Part shown: positions 34,825 to 43,572 of the stretch, piece after piece
Layout of the letters: each line of letters starts with the position of its first letter
Numbering within the stretch: position 1 is the stretch's first letter
Origin: DTHT01 sp037444625
GTDB lineage: Bacteria > Acidobacteriota > Terriglobia > Bryobacterales > Bryobacteraceae
NCBI GenBank assembly: GCA_037444625.1
Contig: JBBIMA010000013.1
Location: 1 to 64,000 of the forward strand
Reading direction: 5' to 3'
Length of the DNA stretch: 64,000 nucleotides
Position numbers and translations under genes: made by a program
Notes under the pieces: generated by a model
What the model was told of the DNA's origin: nothing
Database searches by the model: none
Seen by the model: only the letters and a program-made list of their open reading frames with translations

Positions 34825-35706
34825 CATCCCGGGGTGCGCTTCCGCGCCGGCCTGATTCAAATGGCCTGCGGCGAAGACCCCAACGAGAACCTGGCCAAAG
34901 CCCTCTGGCGTATCCGCGAGGCGGCCGCCCGCGGGGCCCGGCTGATCTGCCTGCCCGAGTTGTTCCGCTCGCGCTACTTCTGCCGGGAAGAGGACGCCCG
35001 GATGTTCGCCCTGGCCGAGCCGGTGCCCGGTCCCACCACCGAGACCCTGGGCGCGCTGGCCCGCGAGCTGGCGGTCTTCATCGTCGCCCCGCTGTTCGAG
35101 CGGCGCGCCCCCGGCCTCTACCACAACACCGCCGTGCTGCTCTCGCCGGAAGGCTCGGTCGCCGGAATCTATCGCAAGATGCACATCCCGGACGATCCCC
35201 TGTACTACGAGAAGTTCTACTTCACGCCGGGCGATCTGGGCTTCCCCAGTTTTCCCACGCCCTTCGGGCGCATCGCCCTGCTGATCTGCTGGGACCAGTG
35301 GTTCCCCGAAGCGGCCCGCCTGGCCGCGCTCTCGGGTGCGGTCCTGCTGCTGTATCCCACCGCCATCGGATGGCACCCGGCGGAAAAAGCGGCCGAGGGT
35401 GAGGCCCAACGGGAGGCCTGGCGCACCGTCCAGCGCGCCCACGCCATCGCCAACGGCGTCTATGTGGCGGCGGTGAATCGCACCGGGCGCGAAGGCCCGC
35501 CCGGCCGGGACTTGGAATTCTGGGGATCCTCCTTCGCGGCCGACCCCTTCGGGCGGCTGCTGGCCGAAGCCCCGCCCGACCAGGAAACCACCCTGGTGGT
35601 GGAATGCGACCCCGCCCAGGTCGAGCACGTGCGCCGGCACTGGCCGTTCCTGCGGGATCGCCGCGTCGAAGCCTACTCGTCAATCCTGCAACGCTGGCTG
35701 GAGTGA
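34822..35706 (+). CDS. aguB: N-carbamoylputrescine amidase (nitrilase family)
   Basis: A 294-residue carbon-nitrogen hydrolase that cleaves N-carbamoylputrescine to putrescine, CO2 and ammonia. The Glu-Lys-Cys triad is Glu46 (CLPELF), Lys119 (YRKMHIPDDP) and Cys156 (LICWDQWFPE); the MHIPDDPLYYEKFYFTPGD segment is typical of AguB. The assignment is strengthened by the next gene, agmatine deiminase, whose ATG overlaps this stop codon (TGATG). ATG 34822 is chosen over an in-frame ATG at 34786 inside the divergent gene. No signal peptide. Confidence 0.92.
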   Translation: MHPGVRFRAGLIQMACGEDPNENLAKALWRIREAAARGARLICLPELFRSRYFCREEDARMFALAEPVPGPTTETLGALARELAVFIVAPLFERRAPGLYHNTAVLLSPEGSVAGIYRKMHIPDDPLYYEKFYFTPGDLGFPSFPTPFGRIALLICWDQWFPEAARLAALSGAVLLLYPTAIGWHPAEKAAEGEAQREAWRTVQRAHAIANGVYVAAVNRTGREGPPGRDLEFWGSSFAADPFGRLLAEAPPDQETTLVVECDPAQVEHVRRHWPFLRDRRVEAYSSILQRWLE

Positions 35707-36776
35707 TGCCTGCCCGCCGCCCCACGCCCGCCCGGCTCGGCTTCCGCCTCCCGGCCGAATGGGAGCCGCACGAGGCCACCTGGATCGCCTGGCCCCACAA
35801 CCGCAGCGACTGGCCCGGCAAGTTCGCTCCCGTCCCCTGGGTGTACTGCGAGATCGTGCGCCACCTGGCCCGCGTCGAGCGAGTGCGCATCCTGGTCAAC
35901 GACCAGGAGGCAGAGCGGCGCGCCCGGCGCCAGTTGAGTTGCGCTCATGTCCCGCTGGAAGGCGTGGAGTTCTTCCGTTGCCCGACCGACCGCGGCTGGA
36001 CACGCGATTTCTGCCCGCTGTTCCTGAAGGACGCCGCCGGCCGGACGGCGGCCGTGAAGTTCCGCTTCAACGGCTGGGCCCGCTACCAGGACTGGCGGCG
36101 GGACGAGGCCGCCGGGGAGTTCGTAGCCCGGCGCTCGAAGCTGCCGCTGTGGCGTCCCAGCCGGCGGGGACGCCGGCTGGTGCTGGAAGGCGGCGCGGTG
36201 GAGGTCAACGGCCGCGGTCTGCTGCTGGCCGCCGAAGAGTGCCTGCTCGATCCGGTGCAGGCGCGCAATCCGGGCCTGGCGCGGGAGGATCTCGAGCAGG
36301 CGCTCTGCGAATATCTGGGCGTCCGCCGGATCCTCTGGTTGGGGCGGGGCATCGCCGGGGACGACACTCACGGCCACGTGGACGATATCGCGCGCTTCAG
36401 CGGACCGGCCACTGTAGCAGCCGCCTTCGAGCCCGACCCGGCCGACCCTAACCACGAGCCCCTGCGAGAGAACCTGCGCCGCCTGCGCCGCTTCCGCGAC
36501 GAGCGCGGCCGCACCCTGCGCGTCGTCACCCTGCCCATGCCCGCCCCGGTTTACTTCAACGGGCAGCGGCTGCCCGCCAGCTACGCCAACTTTTACATCG
36601 CCAACCGCCTGGTGCTGGTTCCCACCTTCGACGATCCCAACGACCGCATCGCCCTCGAGCGCCTGGCCGCCCTGTTTCCCCAGCGCCGCGTCATCGGCAT
36701 TCACTGCCGCGACTTGGTGCTCGGACTGGGCGCCCTGCACTGCCTCACGATGCAGCAGCCCGCAGCAGGACCTTGA
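35706..36776 (+). CDS. aguA: Agmatine deiminase
   Basis: A 356-residue guanidino-group hydrolase converting agmatine to N-carbamoylputrescine, the step before AguB. Family landmarks: ATWIAWPHNRSDWPGKF near residues 24-40, CPTDRGWTRDFCPLF, the catalytic His in DDTHGHVDDIARF, and catalytic Cys346 in GALHCLTMQQP close to the C-terminus. Translation is coupled to aguB by a one-base overlap. The 3' end overlaps the convergent alcohol dehydrogenase gene by 32 bases. Confidence 0.93.
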   Translation: MPARRPTPARLGFRLPAEWEPHEATWIAWPHNRSDWPGKFAPVPWVYCEIVRHLARVERVRILVNDQEAERRARRQLSCAHVPLEGVEFFRCPTDRGWTRDFCPLFLKDAAGRTAAVKFRFNGWARYQDWRRDEAAGEFVARRSKLPLWRPSRRGRRLVLEGGAVEVNGRGLLLAAEECLLDPVQARNPGLAREDLEQALCEYLGVRRILWLGRGIAGDDTHGHVDDIARFSGPATVAAAFEPDPADPNHEPLRENLRRLRRFRDERGRTLRVVTLPMPAPVYFNGQRLPASYANFYIANRLVLVPTFDDPNDRIALERLAALFPQRRVIGIHCRDLVLGLGALHCLTMQQPAAGP

Positions 36777-37707
36777 GCGCTCCCCGCCGCGCCGCCGCCC
36801 GGAAGGCCTGCGGCGCTTCTCGCAGAGGATATTCCGCCGTGATCATTTCCCGCAGCCGCAGGCGCCCGCCGGCCAGCAACTCCAGCGCGGGCTCGAACCG
36901 GCCGCAGCGCGAGCCCACGAGCGCAATCTCGTTGACCACCACCGGCGCGGCGTCCAGCCTCACCGCTTCGTGCACGGTGGATTTCACGATCACCGTGCCT
37001 CGCGGGCGGGTCATCGCGATCGCCTGAGGCAAGCCGCCTGCCGACCCGGTGGCCTCCACCACCCAATCGTAACGGGCTCGAGGCAGCCGCTTCCCCGCCC
37101 GCTCGCCGGCGACGCCCAGCGGCTCAACCAGGCGCAGCCTCTCAGGATGCCGCCCGAACAGATCCACCCGCAGGCCGCGGATCGCCAGCACCTGGGCGAT
37201 CAGCAAACCCAGCTTGCCGTCGCCCAGCACGGCCACTTCGCTCCCCGGCGGGATGGCGAGCTGCTCGAGGATCTCGCAGGCCGCCGCCAGCGGTTCGGCG
37301 AACACCGCCTCTTCGGTGGAGATCGCCTCCGGCAGCGGGTGCAGGTTGCGCTCGGGCAGCGTGAAGAACTCGCTGAACGCCCCCGGATGCCCGGCGATGC
37401 CCAGCACCCGGCGCCGCGGGCAGTGCCGTCCCATGCCCCGCGCGCACCATTCGCAGCGGCCGCACGCCAGGTTGATCTCGCCCACCACGCGCCGGCCGAG
37501 CAGCGAGGTCTGATCGGCTTCGACCACTTCGCCCACGAACTCGTGACCGGGCGTGCCGCGGAACCGGTAATAGCCGCGCAGCAGCTCGAGATCGGTGTTA
37601 CAGATGCCCCCCGCCAGGAGGCGGATGAGCGCGAATCCTTCCCGCCTCAGCGGCCGCGGCCGCCGGCGCAATCCGACGCGCCCCGCCTCCAGATGCACGG
37701 CAAGCAT
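36745..37707 (-). CDS. Zinc-dependent medium-chain alcohol dehydrogenase
   Basis: A 320-residue MDR-superfamily dehydrogenase. Catalytic zinc residues are Cys36 (GICNTDLEL) and His55-Glu56 (GTPGHEFVGEV); the structural zinc set is Cys82, Cys85, Cys88 and Cys96. The Rossmann motif is VLGDGKLGLL. It resembles threonine/sorbitol dehydrogenase-like or unassigned sugar-alcohol dehydrogenases; the substrate is not clear. It is convergent with and overlaps aguA by 32 bases, and divergent from thrC with a 29-base gap. Confidence 0.88.
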   Translation of the reverse strand: MLAVHLEAGRVGLRRRPRPLRREGFALIRLLAGGICNTDLELLRGYYRFRGTPGHEFVGEVVEADQTSLLGRRVVGEINLACGRCEWCARGMGRHCPRRRVLGIAGHPGAFSEFFTLPERNLHPLPEAISTEEAVFAEPLAAACEILEQLAIPPGSEVAVLGDGKLGLLIAQVLAIRGLRVDLFGRHPERLRLVEPLGVAGERAGKRLPRARYDWVVEATGSAGGLPQAIAMTRPRGTVIVKSTVHEAVRLDAAPVVVNEIALVGSRCGRFEPALELLAGGRLRLREMITAEYPLREAPQAFRAAARRGALKVLLRAAAS

Positions 37708-37720
37708 GAGCGTCTCCCAG

Positions 37721-37726
37721 TATAAT
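37721..37726 (+). promoter_or_regulatory. -10 element 10 bases before thrC
   Basis: A perfect TATAAT, followed after ten bases by the ATG at 37737. The transcript would have almost no leader. An AGGGT lies at 37728-37732, but would be at or before the predicted start of transcription. Confidence 0.5.
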
Positions 37727-37736
37727 CAGGGTTTCC

Positions 37737-39038
37737 ATGAGTGCCGAACTGGTCTGCTTCCAGGCCGCCTGCCGCGCGCGCTTCCCCGTCACCGAGATCC
37801 TCTACACCTGCCCTCGTTGCGGCGGGCTGCTGGAGGTGGCCTACGGCGGGCCCTTCATGCCGCCGGAAGTGCTCAAGCAGCTCTGGCGTTCCCGCCGGCT
37901 CAACAACGCGCCGCTCGATCAAAGCGGCGTCTGGCGCTACCGGGAGATGATTCCCTTCCTGGAGGACTATTCGGCGGTGGTCTCTCTCGGCGAGGGCAAC
38001 ACACCGCTGATCGAAGCCCCCCGCGCCGCCTCCTGGGCCGGACTGGAGCGGCTGAGCTTCAAGCATCAGGGTTACAACCCCACCGGCTCGTTCAAAGACA
38101 ACGGCATGACCTGCGGCGTGGCGCAGGCGCTGCGTCTGGGCATGCAGCGCGTGGCCTGCGTCTCGACGGGCAACACCTCGGCCTCGATGGCCGCCTACGC
38201 CAGCGCCGCGGGACTCCAGCCCATCGTCTTCATCCCCCACGGCAACATCGCCTACGGCAAGCTGGCGCAGGCGCTGGAGTACGGCGCGCGCACCCTCCAG
38301 GTGGAGGCCAACTTCGACCGGATCCTGGCCCTGGTGCGCACGCTGGCCGAACGGCTCGGCATCTATCTTCTGAACTCGATCAACCCCTTCCGCATCGAGG
38401 GCCAGAAGACCATCGTCATCGAGATGCTCGAACAGCGCGAGTGGTCCCCGCCGGACTGGATCGTGCTGCCGGGAGGGAATCTGGGCAACACCGCCGCCTT
38501 CGGCAAGGCCCTGCGCGAGCTGGCCGAGCGCGGCCTCATCAGCCGCCTGCCCCGCCTGGCGGTCATCCAGGCCGAGGGCGCCGCCCCGTTCTATGAACTG
38601 GCCCGCCGCCGGGACGGCCCGCTGGAGCCGGTGGCGCAGCCGGAGACCCTGGCCACCGCCATCCGCATCGGCGATCCGGTCTCCTGGCCCAAGGCGCTGC
38701 ACGAGGTGCGCTCCACCGGCGGCCTGGTCGAGAAGGTCAGCGAACAGGAGATCGCCGACGCCAAGGCCGTCATCGGGCGCTGCGGCATCGGCTGCGAGCC
38801 GGCCTCGGCCGCCACTCTGGCCGGCATCCGCAAGCTGCGCGCCGCAGGCGTCCTGCGCCCCGGCGACGACGTGGTGGCCGTACTCACCGGCCACCTGCTC
38901 AAGGACCCCGACTACATCCACCGCTACCACACCGGGCAGCTCGTGACGCCGCGCGGCGACCGGCTGAGCTCGACCTACGCCAACCAACCGGTCGTGGTCC
39001 CCAACGACCCCGACCGCATCGCGGAGGCGCTCCAATGA
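37737..39038 (+). CDS. thrC: Threonine synthase
   Basis: A 433-residue PLP-dependent enzyme that converts O-phosphohomoserine to threonine. The PLP lysine is Lys120 in NPTGSFKDNG; SLGEGNTPLIEAP near residues 83-95 and the phosphate-binding GGNLGNTAAFGKAL near 243-256 are family motifs. The N-terminus carries a small cysteine pair (CPRC at 25-28) like the zinc-ribbon start of many bacterial threonine synthases. The stop overlaps the start of the GH10 gene (ATGA). Confidence 0.94.
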   Translation: MSAELVCFQAACRARFPVTEILYTCPRCGGLLEVAYGGPFMPPEVLKQLWRSRRLNNAPLDQSGVWRYREMIPFLEDYSAVVSLGEGNTPLIEAPRAASWAGLERLSFKHQGYNPTGSFKDNGMTCGVAQALRLGMQRVACVSTGNTSASMAAYASAAGLQPIVFIPHGNIAYGKLAQALEYGARTLQVEANFDRILALVRTLAERLGIYLLNSINPFRIEGQKTIVIEMLEQREWSPPDWIVLPGGNLGNTAAFGKALRELAERGLISRLPRLAVIQAEGAAPFYELARRRDGPLEPVAQPETLATAIRIGDPVSWPKALHEVRSTGGLVEKVSEQEIADAKAVIGRCGIGCEPASAATLAGIRKLRAAGVLRPGDDVVAVLTGHLLKDPDYIHRYHTGQLVTPRGDRLSSTYANQPVVVPNDPDRIAEALQ

Positions 39039-40543
39039 CACGGCGGGAACTTGCGGCCGCGCCCCTGAGCCTGGCCGCTGCTCCGGCCCCGGCGATTTGC
39101 CGGGTGAGGGGCGCCGACGGCGCTCCGTTGCCTCTCGAGGACTTGCGCCGCTTCCACGTTTGCGACCAGAAGCTGCGCCCCTTCCCTCTCCGGCCCGAGC
39201 TCCAGCCGGGCCAGGTGCGCTTCACGCCGCCCGATCGGCCCTTCCGCATCGGCCTGACGATGGCGGTGCCCGGTTTCGGCCACGTCATGGTCTATGCGGA
39301 CAACCGCGGGCGCGGCTACACGAGGGAGTCCTTCGGCCGACCCCTGGCCTTCGAGCTTGAGGCGGCCCGCGATCGCATCGCCTGCGTTCGCCGTCGGATG
39401 GAAGACTGCCGGCGCTCCGGCTACGACGTGCCGCCCGGCCCTCGGCGCAGGATCGAGAAGGCCGAGGCCGCGCTCGGTGAGGCGGGCGGCGCCGGCCGCG
39501 AGCTGGAGGCTCTGGCCGAGGCCCTCTGGGCGGGAGAGGAGCTGGCGGTGGATCGCGCGCGCCAGGCGATCGCGCGGCGCGGCCCGCGCCCGGGTTTCCT
39601 GTTCGGCTCGAACGCCTTCGGCTATCCGCGCCTCGGCCGGCCTTACGCCGAACGCTTCCAGGCGATCTTCAACTACGCCACCCTGCCCTTTTATCTCGGG
39701 CCGATCGAGCCGGTCGAGGGCCGGCCGAATTACGCCAACGTCGAGAAGATCCTGGAATGGCTGGCGGGAACCGAGATCCTGGCCAAGGGGCATCCGCTGG
39801 TCTGGTTTTACCCCCGCACCACCCCCGCCTGGCTGCACGGCAAGCCCTTCGAAGAGGTCCGCCGCCTGGCTCTCGAACACGTGCGCCGCTCGGTGAGCCG
39901 CTTCCGCCATCGCATTCACGTCTGGGACGTGATTAACGAAGCCCATATGCAGAACGTGCTGGGTTTCACTCTCCAACAGCAGATCGAAATGACGGCCGCG
40001 GCCGCGCGGGCCGCCCGCCAGGCCGACCCCACCTGCTTCCGCGTCGTCAACTGCTGCTGCACCTGGTCCGATTACATGGCGCGGCAGCCCAAGCCCGGCC
40101 AGCAAAGCGTCTACGACTACCTGGCCATGGTGCGCGACGCAGGCATCGAATACGAAGCCCTCGGCCTTCAGTATTACTACGCCGCCCGAGACATGCTGGA
40201 GATCGAGCGCTCGCTAGAGACCTTCCGGGAGTTCGGCAAGCCGGTCCACATCACCGAGCTGGGCCTGCCTTCCTCTTCCGAGCCGGTCAACAATCCCTAC
40301 GGGCAGAGCACGCGCTATCCCTGGCACGGTTCCCAGTGGAGCGAGAGCGCCCAGGCGGATTGGATCGAGCAGTTCTACACCATCGCCTTCAGCAAGCCCT
40401 GGATCGAGGCCGTCACCTGGTGGGACCTGGCCGATCCCGCCTTCGTTCCCCACGGCGGCTTGCTGCGCAGCGATCTCAGCCCCAAGGAGGGCTACATGCG
40501 CCTGGCGGATCTGATCCGGCGCTGGCGCAGCCCGACCGCCTGA
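39035..40543 (+). CDS. GH10 endo-xylanase-like enzyme, Tat-like signal, extra N-terminal domain
   Basis: A 502-residue protein. Residues about 190-495 form a glycoside hydrolase family 10 barrel: acid/base Glu302 (WDVINEAH) and nucleophile Glu408 (VHITELG), about 106 residues apart as in xylanases. The N-terminal third is not GH10: a strand-rich segment (about 35-105) and a charged helical, probably coiled-coil stretch (about 106-182). The N-terminus (TRRELAAAPLSLAAAPAPA) looks like a short Tat signal. Its ATG overlaps the threonine synthase stop (ATGA), an odd coupling of an exported glycanase to an amino-acid biosynthesis gene. Confidence 0.88.
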   Translation: MTRRELAAAPLSLAAAPAPAICRVRGADGAPLPLEDLRRFHVCDQKLRPFPLRPELQPGQVRFTPPDRPFRIGLTMAVPGFGHVMVYADNRGRGYTRESFGRPLAFELEAARDRIACVRRRMEDCRRSGYDVPPGPRRRIEKAEAALGEAGGAGRELEALAEALWAGEELAVDRARQAIARRGPRPGFLFGSNAFGYPRLGRPYAERFQAIFNYATLPFYLGPIEPVEGRPNYANVEKILEWLAGTEILAKGHPLVWFYPRTTPAWLHGKPFEEVRRLALEHVRRSVSRFRHRIHVWDVINEAHMQNVLGFTLQQQIEMTAAAARAARQADPTCFRVVNCCCTWSDYMARQPKPGQQSVYDYLAMVRDAGIEYEALGLQYYYAARDMLEIERSLETFREFGKPVHITELGLPSSSEPVNNPYGQSTRYPWHGSQWSESAQADWIEQFYTIAFSKPWIEAVTWWDLADPAFVPHGGLLRSDLSPKEGYMRLADLIRRWRSPTA

Positions 40544-40563
40544 GTGGGGCGGGGCGATCAGGC
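40538..40563. terminator. Possible bidirectional hairpin between the GH10 and aminotransferase genes
   Basis: GCCTGA (40538-40543) and TCAGGC (40558-40563) pair across a G-rich loop and contain both facing stop codons. No T-run on either strand. Confidence 0.25.
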
Positions 40564-41790
40564 CGGCGGGTACTTGACCTTCTTGAGCACCTTGCCCAGG
40601 ATCTTGATCGCCCGGTCCACCTCGGGCTCGGTGATGACGTAGGGCGGCAGGAAGCGCAGCACGTTGTCGCTGGTGCAGTTGATCAGCAGGCCCTCGGCCA
40701 GGGCGTCCAGCACGATCTGCTTGCCGGGCACCTCCAGCTCCATACCCAGCATCAGGCCGCAGCCGCGCACTTCCTTGACGAAGCCGAAGTGGCGGGCCAG
40801 TTCGGCCAGTTGCACGCGGAAGCTGCCTCCGATCTGGTAGATCGAGGGCAGCAGCTCGGCCAGGACGTCCAGGAATTCCAGGGCCACGCGGCAGGCCAGC
40901 GCTCCGCCGCCGAACGTCGAGCCGTGCATGCCCGCCCCCAGCGTGGCGGCCGCCTTGGCGTTGGCGATGATCGCCCCCAACGGCAGGCCGCAGGCCAGCG
41001 GCTTGGCCACCACCGTGATGTCGGGCGCGACGGGCGGTTCGGCAAGCTGGTAGGCGAAGTAGCGGCCGGTGCGGCCCAGCCCGCACTGGATCTCGTCGAA
41101 GATCAGCAAAGCGCCGTGGCGGTCGGCCAGCTCGCGCGCCCTGCGGGCGAAGGCCGGCTCGAGCGGCAGGATGCCGCCCTCGCCCTGGATCCATTCCAGC
41201 ACGATGCCGGCCGTGTCGGGTCCCACGGCCGCCTCCAGGGCCGCCAGGTCGTTGCGCGGGACGAAGCGCACGCCCGGCAGCAGCGGCTCGAAGGCCTCGC
41301 GGTATTTGGCCTGGCCGGTGACCGAGAGCGCCCCCAGCGTGCGCCCGTGAAAGGAATTCTCCAGCGCAACGATCTCGTGCTTGCCGGTCCGGACGCGCCG
41401 GCCGTGCGCGCGCGCCATTTTCAGCGCGCCCTCGACCGCCTCCGTCCCCGAGTTGCAAAAGAACACGCGCTCGAGGCCGCTCAGCTCCGCCAGCCGGCGC
41501 GCCAGCGGCCCCTGGTAATCGTGATAGTAAAGATTCGAGCAGTGCACCAGCAGGCCGGCCTGCTCGCGGATCACGCTCAGGATGCGCGGGTGGGCGTGTC
41601 CCAGCGCGTTCACGCCGATGCCCGCGATCAGATCCAGGTAGCGCTTGCCTCCGGCGTCATAGAGGTAGCAGCCCCTGCCGCGCCGCAGTACGAGCGGGAA
41701 ACGGCTGTAGCTCTGCACCAGGTACTGCTGTTCCAGCTCGATGACCGCTTGAGCTTCAGGCACGGCCGATGATGCTATGGGGCCGCTCAT
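40558..41790 (-). CDS. argD: Class III aminotransferase, acetylornithine aminotransferase type
   Basis: A 410-residue PLP-dependent class III aminotransferase. The PLP lysine is Lys263 in VVAKPLACGLPLGA; FCNSGTEAVEGALKMAR (111-127), NSFHGRTLGALS and LIFDEIQCGLGRTG (229-242) are standard motifs. Family members act on acetylornithine, N-succinylornithine, GABA or related omega-amines; acetylornithine aminotransferase (arginine synthesis) is the most likely but not proven role. I chose ATG 41790. The preceding GTG at 41796 is in frame but touches the -10-like element, so it could not be in the transcript. Confidence 0.82.
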   Translation of the reverse strand: MSGPIASSAVPEAQAVIELEQQYLVQSYSRFPLVLRRGRGCYLYDAGGKRYLDLIAGIGVNALGHAHPRILSVIREQAGLLVHCSNLYYHDYQGPLARRLAELSGLERVFFCNSGTEAVEGALKMARAHGRRVRTGKHEIVALENSFHGRTLGALSVTGQAKYREAFEPLLPGVRFVPRNDLAALEAAVGPDTAGIVLEWIQGEGGILPLEPAFARRARELADRHGALLIFDEIQCGLGRTGRYFAYQLAEPPVAPDITVVAKPLACGLPLGAIIANAKAAATLGAGMHGSTFGGGALACRVALEFLDVLAELLPSIYQIGGSFRVQLAELARHFGFVKEVRGCGLMLGMELEVPGKQIVLDALAEGLLINCTSDNVLRFLPPYVITEPEVDRAIKILGKVLKKVKYPPA

Positions 41791-41796
41791 CCCCAC

Positions 41797-41802
41797 ATGA
41801 TA
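41797..41802 (-). promoter_or_regulatory. -10 element 6 bases before the aminotransferase start
   Basis: TATCAT on the minus strand, six bases from the ATG at 41790. This predicts a leaderless transcript and argues for the ATG rather than the upstream GTG. The -35 region is GC-rich without a match. Confidence 0.4.
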
Positions 41803-41829
41803 GCGCCGCCGGACGCCCGTGCGCCGCCC

Positions 41830-42732
41830 TCAACGGGCGGCCGGCGCCACGTCTTGCCAGCCGACCAGCCGGATGCCCAGCTTGCCCATCAACTGGCGGG
41901 TTTCCGGCGCCAGGAAGATCCGGCGGTCCGCGTCGCGCTGCCAGGCGCTAGCGGTGGCGCCTCGGAGCTCTTCGTCCAGGTAGCCCGGATGCAGGATCAT
42001 CATATGGACGCCGGGCGGGAGCTTGTGCAAGGCGGCGTGGTAGGCGGCGCGCGCCTCGGCTTCGCCGCTCGCCCCGCGGGCGGCCGCCGAGAGCAGGCTG
42101 TCCAGCCGGAAGACTCCCTCGGCGCGGTAGCGCTCCTCGTTGGCCAGCAAGTAGTCGCGGATGCCCGGCGGCGCCTGGGCCAAGGCCTGCTCGGAGGGCT
42201 TGACGCGCAGGATCGGCACCCCGTAGTCGCGACCCAACTTCTCGAAGACCTGGAAGTAGTCCGGGCGGGCGTAGAGCGTGCCCATGTGCGTGTCCAGATG
42301 GGTGAAGCGGATGCCCAGGCGGCGGGCTTGCTCGACCTGCGCGCGCAGTTCGGCCTCCACCTCTTCGGCCCGGGCGCGGCTCGCGGTTCCCGCCACCGAG
42401 GGCCAGAGATAGCCTTCCGGATCCAACAGGCCGGGCACCCGATCGCGCGGGGCCAGCGGCCCCCAGCGCAGCGTCTTCCACTCGCTGTTGAGAGTGAGAT
42501 GCAGGCCGATGTCTTTCTCCGGATGCGCCCGTGCGTAGGCCGCCGCCTCCGCCACCCACGGGCAGGGCATCATGATCGAAGCGCTCGAGACCGCTCCCTG
42601 ATCCAGCATCTCGATGATGGCCCGGTTGACCGAGTGCGACATGCCGAAATCGTCGGCGTGCAGGATCAGCCGCACGTCCGCGCCGGCCGCCAGGGCCGGC
42701 AGCCAGATGAACCGCAGCAGCCGAAATCTCAC
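41830..42732 (-). CDS. YdjC/ChbG-family carbohydrate deacetylase, exported
   Basis: A 300-residue member of the YdjC/ChbG family, whose characterised members remove acetyl groups from chito-oligosaccharides. HADDFGMSHSVNRA (about residues 24-37), GLHLTLNSEW, THLDTHMGTL and MMILHPGY are the family metal and catalytic segments. The N-terminus RFRLLRFIWLPALAAGA is a signal peptide, so the enzyme is probably periplasmic. The start is a GTG at 42732, chosen because GAGGAGG lies six bases upstream; the open frame runs further into the Yip1 gene but without conservation. It follows that gene after 11 bases. Confidence 0.88.
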   Translation of the reverse strand: MRFRLLRFIWLPALAAGADVRLILHADDFGMSHSVNRAIIEMLDQGAVSSASIMMPCPWVAEAAAYARAHPEKDIGLHLTLNSEWKTLRWGPLAPRDRVPGLLDPEGYLWPSVAGTASRARAEEVEAELRAQVEQARRLGIRFTHLDTHMGTLYARPDYFQVFEKLGRDYGVPILRVKPSEQALAQAPPGIRDYLLANEERYRAEGVFRLDSLLSAAARGASGEAEARAAYHAALHKLPPGVHMMILHPGYLDEELRGATASAWQRDADRRIFLAPETRQLMGKLGIRLVGWQDVAPAAR

Positions 42733-42743
42733 CGCGGGCCTCC

Positions 42744-43484
42744 TCAAAACAGCGCGTAGCGGAGCGCCTTCAAGACGACCCAAACCACCCACAGCCCCGC
42801 CACGGCGCCGAGCGCTTTCGAATAGCTCAGCCTGCGCGCCGCCGCCGAAAGGCCCAACGCCAGAAGCAGGACGACCCAGATCGAGAACAGATCTATCGAG
42901 GAAGCCACGCTGACCAGCCACTTAGGCGTGGCCTGCGGATCCAGATAGGCCCCGATGTTGAAGGCGGTCGGGTTCTCCAGATCGAAGTCCTCCGGTTGTT
43001 TCAGGTACATCATCAGGATGCCGAACCCCCCGGCCAGCACGTTGGGCAGGAAGGCGTAACAGGTCGCGGCGAACACCTGGCGAAAGGCGAGCTGGGCGCT
43101 CAGCATCAGATTCGAGACGAACAGCAGCAGCCCGGCCACCACCAGCGCCGAGACCACCGTGCCGCCTACTGCGCCTACGTAAGCGAAGGCCGAAACCAGC
43201 GGCAGTTGCTGCTCCAGCACGCGCTGCCGCTGCTCGGCGGTGAGGCTCTCGGTGCGCGGGCTGGACTGCAAGGCCCGCTCCAGGTAATGCTCCCAGCCCA
43301 CGCGCTGGGAGAACAGATACACGAAGATCACACCCAACAGAACGCTGAGCAGGAGGGGAACCCACCAGCGCGGGCGGGCGGCGATGTCGGCGAAGGCGCG
43401 TTTGGGATCGAAGAAAACGGCGCCCAGGCGAGTGAGTTCGCTCAGGGGCGGCGCTTCCGGGGCAGGGGCGGCTTCCGGTGTCAT
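42744..43484 (-). CDS. Yip1-domain membrane protein
   Basis: A 246-residue protein with a short proline/alanine-rich cytoplasmic N-terminus, the FFDPKRAFADIAARPRWWVPLL motif around residues 26-47 that opens Yip1-like proteins, and about five membrane helices. Bacterial Yip1 proteins have no settled function. ATG 43484 has a GGAG site. It is followed closely by the deacetylase gene, probably as one transcript; a GATAAT on the minus strand at 43511-43506 could be the -10. Confidence 0.85.
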   Translation of the reverse strand: MTPEAAPAPEAPPLSELTRLGAVFFDPKRAFADIAARPRWWVPLLLSVLLGVIFVYLFSQRVGWEHYLERALQSSPRTESLTAEQRQRVLEQQLPLVSAFAYVGAVGGTVVSALVVAGLLLFVSNLMLSAQLAFRQVFAATCYAFLPNVLAGGFGILMMYLKQPEDFDLENPTAFNIGAYLDPQATPKWLVSVASSIDLFSIWVVLLLALGLSAAARRLSYSKALGAVAGLWVVWVVLKALRYALF

Positions 43485-43550
43485 GGGTTGGTTCTCCGGA
43501 CCTGGATTATCCCACAAACCGGCCGCCGAGCTGCCCAGGGGTGGGGTTGC

Positions 43551-43556
43551 TACACT
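43551..43556 (+). promoter_or_regulatory. Extended -10 before the SH3-type protein gene
   Basis: TGC-TACACT, an extended -10-like element (hexamer 43551-43556), lies 16 bases before the proposed TTG start. An ATG at 43562 is out of frame with the gene and opens only an 11-residue frame ending at 43597. Confidence 0.35.
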
Positions 43557-43572
43557 GGCGAATGGAATCGCC

